Assembly: GCA_018971775.1 (NCBI GenBank)
Contig: JAGXAB010000010.1
Span: 1-64,000, forward strand
DNA from: Cyanobacteria bacterium REEB67
GTDB taxonomy: Bacteria; Cyanobacteriota; Vampirovibrionia; Obscuribacterales; Obscuribacteraceae
Length of the DNA stretch: 64,000 nucleotides
Reading direction: 5' to 3'
How positions within the stretch are numbered: position 1 is the first letter of the stretch; each line of letters begins with the position of its first letter. The notes beneath the pieces were generated by a model. It was given only the letters and a program-made list of their open reading frames with translations, had not been told where the DNA came from and ran no database searches. Positions 36,947 to 45,592 of this stretch are shown in pieces. The position numbers and the translations under genes were made by a program.

Positions 36947-37582
36947 TCAATGAAAAAACGGATTCTCTTTCTTTTCCGTCCAGATTGCAGTGTCGGGGCC
37001 GTGTCCGGGAATGACGCGAGTGCTGTCATCGAGGGTAAACAAACGTTTGGCTATCGAATCGATTATCTGCTCGAAAGATCCGCCCCAGAGATCGGTGCGG
37101 CCGATCGAATGATTGAAAAGCGTATCGCCGGAAAACAGCACGCTTTCTTTATCCGCCACCGAAAAGCAGCACGAACCAGGTGTATGGCCGGGTGTATGCA
37201 AAACGGATGCTTTTAGCGTTCCGATTTTCATATCCTCCTCGTCATCCAAAAATTTGTCCACAGGCAGAGGATCCTCGGCCGGAAAGCCGAACATCGAAGC
37301 TTGCATGATCAGCTTATCGTATAAGAACTGATCTTCTTTATTGAGACAGATCAAAGCCCCGGTTTTCTCGCGCATGCCGCGCGATCCCAGGATGTGATCA
37401 AAATGGGCGTGGGTATGAAGTAGATATTTGGCGGTCAAACCATGCGCGGCAAGCCTCTCGATGATTTCATCGACATCACCACCGGGATCGACAACCGCCG
37501 CTTCTTTTGTCTCGGTGCAAGCCACAATCGAGCAATTACAGCCGAGGGGCCCGACCGGAAAGCTCTCGATCAGCAAACTCAT
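36947..37582 (-). CDS. MBL-fold metal hydrolase, glyoxalase II-like
   Basis: The 211-residue protein has the full metallo-beta-lactamase-fold set: THAHFDH (H58, H60, D62, H63), HTPGHTPG with the third ligand His, SGDTLF with the bridging Asp and IPGHG with the last His. This is the GloB-like hydrolase group that cuts thioesters such as S-lactoylglutathione, though small members have diverse roles. Its start overlaps the prs stop by four bases and the GGDEF gene follows after 31 bases, so the three are one operon. Confidence 0.9.
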   Translation of the reverse strand: MSLLIESFPVGPLGCNCSIVACTETKEAAVVDPGGDVDEIIERLAAHGLTAKYLLHTHAHFDHILGSRGMREKTGALICLNKEDQFLYDKLIMQASMFGFPAEDPLPVDKFLDDEEDMKIGTLKASVLHTPGHTPGSCCFSVADKESVLFSGDTLFNHSIGRTDLWGGSFEQIIDSIAKRLFTLDDSTRVIPGHGPDTAIWTEKKENPFFH

Positions 37583-38562
37583 GCAAACATCTCACTCACC
37601 GAAGAATCATCATGAATGCGATGAATCGCTTCGCCGAGCAACTTGGCCACTGAAAGCATGACCACTTTGTCCGAAAGAGTGCCTGCATCGTGCGGAATCG
37701 AATTGGTGACGATCAATTTTTCGATCGGCGAAGCGTCCAGTCTCTCGTTGGCCGGACCGGAAAGAACGGCATGGGTGGCGCAGGCAAAAACGCGCACGGC
37801 ACCTTCCTTGATCAGCAGCTCGGCGCCTTTGACAAGAGTACCGGCGGTGTCGACCATATCGTCGACCATGATCGCCACTTTGCCTTTGACGTCACCGACA
37901 ACACTCATTACTTCGGCGACATTGTGCTTGGTGCGACGTTTGTCGATGATTGCGATTGGCGCGTCGTCGAGCTTTTTGGCAAAAGCACGGGTGCGCGACA
38001 CGCCGCCCACGTCCGGACTGACCAGGACGATGTCGTTCAAATCGAGGGAGCGGATGTAATCGAGCAAGACGGGACTGGCGTAGAGGTGATCGACAAGAAT
38101 ATTGAAGAAGCCCATGATCTGCGGCGCGTGCAGATCGAGGGCGACGACGCGCTGGGCGCCGGCAGTGGTAAGAAGGTCGGCAATCAATTTGGCCGTGATT
38201 GCTTCACGGCCGGCCGCTTTCCGGTCCTGACGGCCATAACCGTAGTAGGGCATGACGACGGTGATTCGCCCGGCCGAAGCGCGCTTAAGAGCGTCGAGGA
38301 GAATAAGCAATTCCATCAAATTTTCATTGACTGGCGTACAGGTCGGCTGAATGATGAAGCAGTCGACGCCGCGCACACTCTCTTGCAACTGTACGTAAAT
38401 TTCGCCATCCGAGAAGGGGGCGATTTTCACCGGGGTAACACTGAGACCCAGATGTTCCGCCACTTCGCGGGCCAATTCCGGATTGGCTGTGCCGGATAGG
38501 ATCTTGAGCTCCAACTTGGCGTCGGTGCCGGTCTGTTGTCTTGCTGGCATTTGCGCTACCAC
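37579..38562 (-). CDS. prs: Ribose-phosphate pyrophosphokinase
   Basis: Makes PRPP from ribose 5-phosphate and ATP for nucleotide, His, Trp and NAD synthesis. The 327-residue product has the family motifs FSDGEIYVQLQESVRG, YYGYGRQDRK (ATP-binding flexible loop), DLHAPQIMGFF, PDVGGVSRTRAFAK and the PRPP loop VDDMVDTAGT. Start is GTG 38562 with GAGG eight bases upstream. A perfect TATAAT lies 45 bases upstream. Heads an operon with the MBL and GGDEF genes. Confidence 0.97.
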   Translation of the reverse strand: MVAQMPARQQTGTDAKLELKILSGTANPELAREVAEHLGLSVTPVKIAPFSDGEIYVQLQESVRGVDCFIIQPTCTPVNENLMELLILLDALKRASAGRITVVMPYYGYGRQDRKAAGREAITAKLIADLLTTAGAQRVVALDLHAPQIMGFFNILVDHLYASPVLLDYIRSLDLNDIVLVSPDVGGVSRTRAFAKKLDDAPIAIIDKRRTKHNVAEVMSVVGDVKGKVAIMVDDMVDTAGTLVKGAELLIKEGAVRVFACATHAVLSGPANERLDASPIEKLIVTNSIPHDAGTLSDKVVMLSVAKLLGEAIHRIHDDSSVSEMFA

Positions 38563-38606
38563 GAGTACATCCTCAAAGAGCTGAGTATGGCGAGTGAACT
38601 GGCCTA

Positions 38607-38612
38607 ATTATA
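38607..38612 (-). promoter_or_regulatory. TATAAT -10 box for the prs operon
   Basis: A perfect TATAAT on the minus strand (38612-38607) predicts a start near 38600 and a leader of about 38 bases. The -35 region is poor, and CCCCGGGG lies in the spacer area. Confidence 0.45.
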
Positions 38613-38677
38613 GGGACAAATTGCCCCGGGGAATACTCGCCGCTTCCGGCCAATTAGCGACAAGTACGCTCTTGACT

Positions 38678-40003
38678 CTAGAAGAAGCGCGCCTCGCCTG
38701 ATTCTGAGAGATTTAATGCACCCAGTAGAGCGCTCTTTACATGAAGATATGAGAGACCCCCCTGCAAATAGGCGGCAAACGGCTCGCGCAGAGGCCCGTC
38801 ACAGGAAAGCTCAATCGTGGCGCCTTCGACAAAAGATCCGCCGGCCATGATTACCTGGTCAGCATAGCCGGGCATGCCGCTCGGCTCCGGGCAGACGTGG
38901 GCGTTTACCGGGGAAAAGCTCTGAATGGCCCGACAAAAATTGATCAATTTCTGGCGATCGCCAAATTCTATAGCCTGGATGATGTCGAAGCGCTGCTCGA
39001 GCGGGGCCGGATCAATTTTAAAGCCCAATTCGGCCATCACTTCGGCGGCCAGCATCGCCCCTTTCACGGCCCCGGCCACGACCGATGGAGCAAGGAACAA
39101 TCCCTGAAATACGAGGCGATTTTGATTGAAAGTGACACCAAGATGACCACCTATACCTGGCGCAGTCAGTCGGATCAGTGCCGCCTCGACCATATCGCTG
39201 TCCCCGGCCACGTAAGCACCGGTCAAAGCCAGTCCACCGCCCGGATTTTTGATGAGCGATCCGGCAATAAGATTGGCACCGTGAGCCGTAGGCTCGGCGT
39301 CCTCGACAAATTCTCCATAGCAATTGTCGACAAAGACGCGTGCTTGCGGATAAACCTGCCGCAGCAGAGTGCACAGCCTGCCGATATCCTGGTTGGAGAG
39401 TGTGCGCCGCACCATCGAATAGCCGCGCGATTTTTGGATGTGGTAAAGATTAGCCGGACCGACCGCTTTGATTGCCTCGATTATGGTCGCTTCACTCTGG
39501 CGCTGCGGATCTAGATCGAGCTCGACATAACTTACCCCGAGGCTAAAAAGAGAGCCTGTCTTCTTTGCGTTAGTTTCGGCGCTTGCGCCGCCCGTTGTAG
39601 CCGACGCGGCCGCTTCTTTTATACCGATTACTTCTTCGAGCGTATCGTACGGACGTCCAGTCAGGCTGACCAATCTATCACCAGGGCCGAGATTACCAAA
39701 AAGAGCGCAGGCGATGGCATGCGTGCCGGAAACCATTTGCATGCGCACAGCCGCAGCCTGACAGCCGAAGACCGTGGCAAAGATACGGTCCATCGCCTCA
39801 CGACCGGCGTCGTCGATACCGTAACCCGTATGTTCGGCAAAAAATTCCTCGGTGAGCTTGTGCTCCTTAAAAGCGGAAAGCACGCGCATTTGATTGACAA
39901 GAGCAATTGCGTCGATGCGCTCGAAAGCTTCTTTGAGCCGTCCTTCCGCCCGGGCGATCAGTTCTAGATTGAGAATGTCAGTCGAAGTTTTCGGGACGGC
40001 CAT
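38678..40003 (-). CDS. PLP-dependent lyase, methionine gamma-lyase/aluminium-resistance family
   Basis: The 441-residue product matches the Met_gamma_lyase (PF06838-type) family of fold-type I PLP enzymes: HTGYGIDDAGREAMDRIFA, QMVSGTHAIACALFG, the strand ending in VFVDNCYGEFVE, and the PLP lysine in GSLIKNPGGG. The family is common in Firmicutes and Cyanobacteria and the exact substrate (a sulfur amino acid is presumed) is not settled. ATG 40003 has AAGGAG five bases upstream and is preferred over ATG 40018. Confidence 0.9.
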   Translation of the reverse strand: MAVPKTSTDILNLELIARAEGRLKEAFERIDAIALVNQMRVLSAFKEHKLTEEFFAEHTGYGIDDAGREAMDRIFATVFGCQAAAVRMQMVSGTHAIACALFGNLGPGDRLVSLTGRPYDTLEEVIGIKEAAASATTGGASAETNAKKTGSLFSLGVSYVELDLDPQRQSEATIIEAIKAVGPANLYHIQKSRGYSMVRRTLSNQDIGRLCTLLRQVYPQARVFVDNCYGEFVEDAEPTAHGANLIAGSLIKNPGGGLALTGAYVAGDSDMVEAALIRLTAPGIGGHLGVTFNQNRLVFQGLFLAPSVVAGAVKGAMLAAEVMAELGFKIDPAPLEQRFDIIQAIEFGDRQKLINFCRAIQSFSPVNAHVCPEPSGMPGYADQVIMAGGSFVEGATIELSCDGPLREPFAAYLQGGLSYLHVKSALLGALNLSESGEARFF

Positions 40004-40137
40004 GTGAGCTCCTTGCATGAGGCCCTATTTTAGCGTCTCGAAATTGAACTTTTCGGTCCAGCTTTGCGTTTCTTAAGAGGAGCCGAAAAAAGAGATCGGC
40101 CGAAATGACCAGATTTTAAATCAGCGAGGCGAAAAAG

Positions 40138-41043
40138 ATGAAAGAAAAAGAGCAGAGACAGAGGCTATTACGCAGCTTGAGGAGCGTCGGCCATTTCATT
40201 GGCCAGCTTTTACTCGAGCCGGCTCGTTGCCTGCTTTGCGGCGACAATGTCGCAGGCCTGCGTCCCGAAGATTTCTGTCCTCTGTGCGCCGATTTTTTCG
40301 CCAATCTCAGCCCGATCAAAACAACCCTATTGGGCGACGATCCACTCTTGCCGAATCTAGTTTGTTTCAGCGGCGGCTTTTATGAAGGGCCCATCCAGGA
40401 GGCAATCTACCAGATCAAATATTTGAAGCGACCGGAGCTGGCCCTGGCGATGGAAGCGGCAATGATACCGCCGGCAGTATCGCTTGCGGAGCATATCCGC
40501 TTGCAATGCCAAGATCAAACGAAACCACCTCTTATTCTGCCGGTGCCGCTACATACGACTAAGAAGCGCGAAAGAGGCTTTAATCAAGCCGAATTACTCG
40601 GCACTGTAGCGGCGAAAATACTGAAGAGCCGTTGTGAGAGCGGAGGCCTGCGCAGGCTGAGGGCGACCAGTCCGCAATTCGGTCTAAGTCGCAGCGCTCG
40701 CCGCCATAATCTCGACGGTGCCTTTGCCGGCCCTGCACATTTTCCGATCGGCGGCAATTTCGGCAATCTAACAAAAAATATTCTCGCCGATCGCGAGGTG
40801 GTAATCGTCGACGACGTCGTCACGAGCGGTGCCACTCTCTACGAGTGCGCACGCACGGCCTCAGCCTGCGGAGCAAGAGTGGTCGGCGCCCTGACACTGG
40901 CCCGGGCGCGCTGGCGTGACGACAAAGGAAGAGACGAGACTAACCAGAGAGAAATGGTAAGCGAGACGCTGGTGCCAGCTCTGAGCGCAGAAAAGTGTGG
41001 CCCGCCGGACCAGTCTGTTCGCCGTCGCCGGGCATTTTTTTAG
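40138..41043 (+). CDS. comF: ComF-family phosphoribosyltransferase-like protein
   Basis: ComF proteins assist uptake or processing of transforming DNA in competent bacteria. The 301-residue product has the N-terminal zinc ribbon (C31, C34, C47, C50) and the PRTase domain with PVPLHTTKKRERGFNQAELL and the PRPP loop VVIVDDVVTSGATL. It has a ~50-residue Arg/Glu-rich tail beyond the PRTase core. No other competence gene is in the window, so actual competence is unproven. The 3' end touches the convergent YCII gene by four bases. Confidence 0.85.
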   Translation: MKEKEQRQRLLRSLRSVGHFIGQLLLEPARCLLCGDNVAGLRPEDFCPLCADFFANLSPIKTTLLGDDPLLPNLVCFSGGFYEGPIQEAIYQIKYLKRPELALAMEAAMIPPAVSLAEHIRLQCQDQTKPPLILPVPLHTTKKRERGFNQAELLGTVAAKILKSRCESGGLRRLRATSPQFGLSRSARRHNLDGAFAGPAHFPIGGNFGNLTKNILADREVVIVDDVVTSGATLYECARTASACGARVVGALTLARARWRDDKGRDETNQREMVSETLVPALSAEKCGPPDQSVRRRRAFF

Positions 41044-41345
41044 TCCTGAGACTCTTGAAACATCGGTGCGACGCGACAGGGTCTCACCTCTACCGAACGC
41101 CAGACATCACCGAGCACATAGGGCTCGACTTTCAGCCACTGGTCGAGCTCCTGGCGGTTGGGGAAATCTACGACAAGAATCGATCCGATCATTTTGCCGT
41201 CATCATCGAGCAAAGCGGTCGCAAATTTAAGCGAGCCGGCCTGCTTCATTTTTTCCGCCGCCTTGAGGTGCTCTTCACGCTTGGCGAGCCGCCTCGCCAC
41301 TGCCTCTTGATCGGTGCCGTCATGACCGGTTACGACAAACTGCAT
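41040..41345 (-). CDS. YCII-domain protein
   Basis: The 101-residue product is a single YCII domain (MQFVVTGHDGTD at the N-terminus, HLKAAEKMKQAG, GKMIGSILVVDFPNRQELDQWL and EPYVLGDVWRSVEVRPC). Members form ferredoxin-like dimers with a conserved His/Asp pair and are suspected small-molecule enzymes; the role is unknown. It lies 20 bases downstream of hemL on the same strand and may be cotranscribed. Confidence 0.88.
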   Translation of the reverse strand: MQFVVTGHDGTDQEAVARRLAKREEHLKAAEKMKQAGSLKFATALLDDDGKMIGSILVVDFPNRQELDQWLKVEPYVLGDVWRSVEVRPCRVAPMFQESQD

Positions 41346-41364
41346 ATCCCTTAACCCTTAATCC

Positions 41365-42885
41365 TTAAGCTTTAGCGCCAACCGCTTCTTCGATGCTGGC
41401 TTCGAAAGCGGCCAGAGTCGCTTTAATTTCTGCCCGCGAATGGATCGCCGACGGGAAAGCAGCCTCATACTGAGAAGGCGGCCAGTAGATGCCGCGCTTG
41501 ATTAGACCGTGCCAGACTTTACCGAACAATTCGGTATTACATTTGAGAGCCAAATCGAAATCGGTCACCTCTTTATCGGTGAAAAAGACACTGAGCATGC
41601 CCGGCACCGATACCACCTGCAGTGGCACTTTCAATTTTTCACCGACCGCCTTCAAACCGGCCGCCAGCTCTTCAGTAATAGTGGCGAGCTGTTGATTGGG
41701 CTTGCCAGACTTCAAAAAGCGCAGCTGAGCCAGTCCCGCCGCCATCGCCAGGGGATTGCCCGAGAGCGTGCCGGCCTGGTAGACGGGTCCGAGCGGAGCA
41801 ATATGCTCCATGATCTCTTTGCGGCCGCCGTAAGCACCGACCGGCAGACCACCACCGATTATTTTGCCGAAGCAGGTTAGATCGGGCTTGATGCCAAATT
41901 TTTCCTGGGCGCCGCCGAGGGCAACGCGGAAGCCGGTCATCACTTCGTCGAAGATAAGGAGAGCGCCGGTGTCTTTGCAGAGGCCCTGCATGGACTTGAG
42001 AAATTCTTCGCTGGGGATTATCACGCCGGCGTTTCCGACCACAGGCTCGACAATGATGGCGGCGATCTGATCGCCTTTTTTAGCGAACGCTTCGCGCAGG
42101 GCGTCAACATTGTTATAGGGTAGAGACATGGTTTGAGCGGTGAACTCTTCCGGTACACCAGGCGAACTGGCGATGCCGAGAGTAGCCAGTCCGGATCCGG
42201 CTTTGACCAGGAATGAATCGGCGTGGCCGTGATAGCAACCGTCAAATTTGACGATTATATTGCGCTTGGTGAAGGCACGTGCCAGTCGTACCGCCGACAT
42301 GCAGGCTTCAGTACCGGAATTGACCATGCGCACCATCTCGACTGAGGGCACGAGCTGACAGATGAGCTCGGCCATCTCCACTTCAGCACGGCAGGGCGCA
42401 CCATAGCTGGTGCCATGCTGAACGGCGTCTTCGATCGCTTGCAAGACACGTGGATGCTTGTGACCAAGTATCATCGCACCCCAGGAACCGACATAATCGA
42501 TGTAGACGTTCTTGTCTTCGTCATACATATATGGACCGTCAGCCGAGGCGATGAAGATTGGCTCGCCGCCAACCGCTTTGCAGGAGCGCACGGGCGAATT
42601 GACGCCGCCGGGAATGTGCTCCTTGGCACGATTGAACAAGGCCGTCGATTTGCTGTGATCGAGATGGACGACTTCTTCAGTAAGGCGCGGCTTATTGAGA
42701 GAATCTTTGTGATCCTCTTTGAAGTTCTCCTTCCAATCGTCTTTGTTGCCGGGCAAACCCTCGGGTCTTTCTGCCGCTTTTGTGCCTGATTTTGCGGCAT
42801 CTTTTGCAGAATCTTTCATATTCTCCTGGCCGAGCTCATCGCCGGCGTCTTCTTTGGATTTGTCGGCCACTACATTTGCACTCAT
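41365..42885 (-). CDS. hemL: Glutamate-1-semialdehyde 2,1-aminomutase
   Basis: HemL converts glutamate-1-semialdehyde to 5-aminolevulinate in the C5 pathway of tetrapyrrole synthesis, using PLP. Conserved segments are HIPGGVNSPVRS, GAMILGHKHP, NSGTEACMSAVRLAR, FDEVMTGFRVALGGAQ and the PLP lysine in CFGKIIGGGLPVG. The 506-residue protein is about 80 residues longer than usual because of a highly charged Lys/Asp/Glu/Ala-rich N-terminal extension. ATG 42885 has AAGGGG eight bases upstream, supporting translation of the extension; TTG 42924 would be longer still. Confidence 0.96.
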   Translation of the reverse strand: MSANVVADKSKEDAGDELGQENMKDSAKDAAKSGTKAAERPEGLPGNKDDWKENFKEDHKDSLNKPRLTEEVVHLDHSKSTALFNRAKEHIPGGVNSPVRSCKAVGGEPIFIASADGPYMYDEDKNVYIDYVGSWGAMILGHKHPRVLQAIEDAVQHGTSYGAPCRAEVEMAELICQLVPSVEMVRMVNSGTEACMSAVRLARAFTKRNIIVKFDGCYHGHADSFLVKAGSGLATLGIASSPGVPEEFTAQTMSLPYNNVDALREAFAKKGDQIAAIIVEPVVGNAGVIIPSEEFLKSMQGLCKDTGALLIFDEVMTGFRVALGGAQEKFGIKPDLTCFGKIIGGGLPVGAYGGRKEIMEHIAPLGPVYQAGTLSGNPLAMAAGLAQLRFLKSGKPNQQLATITEELAAGLKAVGEKLKVPLQVVSVPGMLSVFFTDKEVTDFDLALKCNTELFGKVWHGLIKRGIYWPPSQYEAAFPSAIHSRAEIKATLAAFEASIEEAVGAKA

Positions 42886-42974
42886 GGCTTTTTGCCCCTT
42901 ACTGGATGCTTTACTCGTAGTCAATTGATCTTCCTTGCTTTAGGCGGCCTTGACGAGCGGCGCGGCCAGACCGC

Positions 42975-43439
42975 TTAAACGGTCTGAGTAATACCCAGAA
43001 CTCTCTGAATAACGGGTTCGGTCATTTTAACGGCTTTTTCACCGGCCTGAAAATGCCTCATCTTGTGCTCGGCATCGAATAGATAAAAAGCCGGCACATA
43101 TTTATTTTCGAAAGCATCGGTGATTGTGTGCCAGTTATCGACGACAACAGGCTGTTTGACTTCATAATCATCGATTGCTTTTTTAACTTCCGGCACGTTA
43201 GTGTCGGATTCCTGACGCGGCATATGCACCGAAACAATTTTCAAACCCTTATCCTGGCCATATTCATCGATCCAGCGATTGATGTCAGGCAGAGATTCTT
43301 TGCAGATTCCACAACTGATCGACCAGAAATGCACCAGAACCGGATGTCCGGCCAGGTCTTCAGCTTTAATCGGCTCGCTATTGAACCAATCGGTACCACC
43401 ATCAAGAGGCGGCAGGGGAGCATCCATTCGAAGCGGCAT
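42975..43439 (-). CDS. Thioredoxin-like (TlpA/ResA type) protein
   Basis: The 154-residue product has a thioredoxin-like fold with the redox pair C43-G-I-C46 (FWSISCGICKESLP), EYGQDKGLKIVSVHMPRQ and the cis-Pro loop YVPAFYLFD. It has no signal peptide or anchor, unlike most TlpA proteins, so it appears cytoplasmic. GAGG lies a few bases before the ATG. Near the peroxiredoxin gene but separated by a terminator, so independently transcribed; a redox partnership is only a guess. Confidence 0.85.
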   Translation of the reverse strand: MPLRMDAPLPPLDGGTDWFNSEPIKAEDLAGHPVLVHFWSISCGICKESLPDINRWIDEYGQDKGLKIVSVHMPRQESDTNVPEVKKAIDDYEVKQPVVVDNWHTITDAFENKYVPAFYLFDAEHKMRHFQAGEKAVKMTEPVIQRVLGITQTV

Positions 43440-43530
43440 CGGTCCTCCTCACACAAAAAATCTTCGCTACAAAATTGTCAGCTAGTGATGCTAATTCTAG
43501 CTCGTTTGAAATACCGATGCTGAAAAAAAT

Positions 43531-43560
43531 AAGGGTCGCCTTCATATGAAAGCGACCCTT
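43531..43560 (-). terminator. Rho-independent terminator after the peroxiredoxin gene
   Basis: On the minus strand AAGGGTCGCTTTC pairs with GAAGGCGACCCTT around ATAT, and is followed by ATTTTTTTC. It lies about 35 bases after the peroxiredoxin stop. Confidence 0.9.
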
Positions 43561-43594
43561 GATTTTAAGTTTACTGCAAGCGCAGTGCTCTCAC

Positions 43595-44134
43595 TTATAC
43601 GGTGAGGGGCTTCTGGCCGGGCTTCCAATCTGCTTGGCAAAGTCCGCCGGTTTTGAGAGCTTCGAGTACACGAAGGGTCTCGTCAACGGAGCGGCCGATG
43701 TTCAGACCATGGACGACTTGATATTGAAGAACACCATCGGGGTCGATGATGAAGAGACCGCGCAGGGCGATACCTTTGTCTTCCAGCAATACACCGTAGT
43801 CGCGGCTTACATCTTTGGTGATGTCGGAAGCGAGGATGTATTTGACCGGACCCAGTCCGCCTTGAGCATCAGGAGTATTGATCCAGGCTCTGTGGCTGAA
43901 AACACTGTCGGTAGAGATAGCGAGCACTTCAGCGCCGGCTTTCTTGATTTCTTCATGCTTATCGGAGAAAGCCTTCAGTTCTGTAGGGCAAACGAAGGTG
44001 AAATCGAGAGGATAGAAGAAAAGGATGAGCCATTTGCCTTTGTAATCAGATAGCTTGACATTTTCTTTCAAGGTTTTGAGGTCCTTGGTAGAAGGCATGT
44101 CAAAATCTGGAGCTCTTTTTCCAACTTGCAACAT
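43595..44134 (-). CDS. 2-Cys peroxiredoxin (AhpC/Prx1 type)
   Basis: Reduces hydrogen peroxide and organic peroxides. The 179-residue product has the peroxidatic cysteine in FTFVCPTE (C49) and the resolving cysteine near the C-terminus in GGLCQADW (about C166), as in typical 2-Cys enzymes. The family's FYPLDFTF and [10 protein letters not shown] motifs are present. ATG 44134 is chosen because GGAG lies about ten bases upstream and the protein then begins like its relatives ([11 protein letters not shown]). A strong terminator follows. Confidence 0.95.
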   Translation of the reverse strand: MLQVGKRAPDFDMPSTKDLKTLKENVKLSDYKGKWLILFFYPLDFTFVCPTELKAFSDKHEEIKKAGAEVLAISTDSVFSHRAWINTPDAQGGLGPVKYILASDITKDVSRDYGVLLEDKGIALRGLFIIDPDGVLQYQVVHGLNIGRSVDETLRVLEALKTGGLCQADWKPGQKPLTV

Positions 44135-44263
44135 AGAGATAGTTACTCCAAAAAGGGTTTTGTTAGGGAACAAGTCAGACCATCTTAGGATGGCGGTGTT
44201 AATTCCTTTATATGTTTAATGGAAAGCTCACAATTTACCGACACATTTTTACGGGCGCCATGC

Positions 44264-44461
44264 CTACTTGCCGGCACCAGCTTTTTTGTAGATGGCTAGC
44301 CAATCGTTGAGATCTTTGGTCAAACCATTTTCACCGACAAACTTTTGGATGAGCGGACTGTTTGGCTCCCAGCCTATCGTCAACAGGTGATAGAGATGCT
44401 CTTTAGGCGTATTGCTGTATTTGCTGCGGCCCAGCTCGGCTTCATTGACGGCATCGGACAT
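44264..44461 (-). CDS. Small hypothetical protein
   Basis: ATG 44461 (GGGAGA about eight bases upstream) gives a 65-residue soluble protein (MSDAVNEAELGRSKYSNTPK...) ending in LAIYKKAGAGK. It has no Cys and no hydrophobic segment. The centre (HLLTIGWEPNSPLIQKFVGE) looks like a compact helical domain. No family is recognised. An AT-rich stretch upstream (44490-44520, TATATAG and TATAATTT on the minus strand) would suit a promoter. Confidence 0.65.
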   Translation of the reverse strand: MSDAVNEAELGRSKYSNTPKEHLYHLLTIGWEPNSPLIQKFVGENGLTKDLNDWLAIYKKAGAGK

Positions 44462-44822
44462 ATGCGGCTCTCCCGGCACTCTTCTACTTATATAGTTTAT
44501 ACATTCACACAAATTATATTACCGATTGCTCGGTCCGGACCTCAAGCGCCGGCGAGGCTGGCGCAGAGCCAGGACCATGCAGTCATTCTGAGTGTGAATT
44601 AACCTGAATAGGGGCCGAAATCTTACCGAATCTTGCGAAGTATCGCGGGATTTACCCCAATTAGTTTGACCGGGTGGATAGCTTTTGGTAGTATTCGATT
44701 TCGCATGTCCGCTCTTAGCAACGGGCCGCTCGAGCTTTTGTGGTTTCTCCCCGGTGAGACTGCCTGGCTCTGCCCCCTGCAAATGGCTGACTCCAGACTT
44801 GATTTAGACGTTGGAGACGAAA
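44462..44822. other. Divergent intergenic region and rplU leader
   Basis: The 360 bases between the small protein gene (minus) and rplU (plus) hold AT-rich promoter-like sequence at the left, the rplU promoter at 44666-44694, and then a ~120-base transcribed leader. The leader is GC-rich and contains short complementary runs (for example GGTTTCTCCCC near 44741), but I cannot assign it to a known L21 leader class. No ORF looks real. Confidence 0.5.
44666..44694 (+). promoter_or_regulatory. Sigma-70-type promoter for rplU-rpmA
   Basis: TTGACC (44666-44671), 17-base spacer, TAGTAT (44689-44694). Predicted start near 44701, giving a leader of about 120 bases before rplU. Confidence 0.65.
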
Positions 44823-45275
44823 ATGTTCGCGATAGTTGAAGCCTCCGGTAGGCAATATGAGTTGGTTCCAGGTCGTTTCATCGACATCGACATGACCGCC
44901 GAAGAAGAAGGCGCTACCCACGTTTTTGAGCAAGTGCTCATGCTTGTCGATGGCACCAAAGCGACCGTAGGTCAGCCCTACGTAGCCGGCGCCAAAGTGA
45001 CTGGCAAAGTGATCTCCAAGCTGGAAGTAAACGCCGTCCACGGCCGCATCCAGTCCACGATCAAGTCCAACAAAATCATCGTTTATCACATGAAGCCTAA
45101 AAAAGGCACCCGCAAGAAGCAGGGTCACCGCACCCAGTACACCCGCATCATGATTGATGCGATTGAACTTGACGGCAAAGTGATCGGCAAAGCCGAAGCT
45201 AAATCAGCTGAAGCCAAGACCGAAGTAAAAGCAGCTCCAGCTAAAAAAGCTGAAGCCAAAAAAGCCTCTAAATAA
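44823..45275 (+). CDS. rplU: 50S ribosomal protein L21
   Basis: L21 binds 23S rRNA. The core ([17 protein letters not shown] to [20 protein letters not shown]) is typical and is followed by a ~45-residue Lys/Ala/Glu tail of KAEAK-type repeats, a lineage extension. ATG 44823 is chosen as GGAG lies six bases upstream. rpmA follows, as in most bacteria. Confidence 0.98.
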   Translation: MFAIVEASGRQYELVPGRFIDIDMTAEEEGATHVFEQVLMLVDGTKATVGQPYVAGAKVTGKVISKLEVNAVHGRIQSTIKSNKIIVYHMKPKKGTRKKQGHRTQYTRIMIDAIELDGKVIGKAEAKSAEAKTEVKAAPAKKAEAKKASK

Positions 45276-45340
45276 GGCAAGCGATCAGGCAAAAGCCTAA
45301 CGCAAGCAATTCGTTCGAACTGATCCAGGAGTTAGTTAAC

Positions 45341-45592
45341 GTGGCACATAAGAAGGGCGCAGGCTCTACAAGAAACGGCAGAGACAGCCAACCTAAGCGT
45401 CTAGGTGTAAAAGTCTATGGTGGCTCACCGGTCATCCCCGGCAATATCATTGTCAGACAGCGCGGCACCGCCATTCATCCAGGTAAAAATGTGATGAAGG
45501 GCTCCGACGATACTCTGTATGCCGTAGCCGTAGGCCTGGTCAAATTTGAAATGTCTAGAGGACGCAAATTGGTAAGTGTCTACCCAGTTTGA
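45341..45592 (+). CDS. rpmA: 50S ribosomal protein L27
   Basis: The 83-residue product ([20 protein letters not shown] then [17 protein letters not shown]) is complete L27, which reaches the peptidyl-transferase centre. The start is GTG 45341 directly before GCACAT, giving the standard AHKKG N-terminus without the cleavable extension seen in Firmicutes. The end overlaps the proposed murE start by 17 bases. Confidence 0.98.
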   Translation: MAHKKGAGSTRNGRDSQPKRLGVKVYGGSPVIPGNIIVRQRGTAIHPGKNVMKGSDDTLYAVAVGLVKFEMSRGRKLVSVYPV

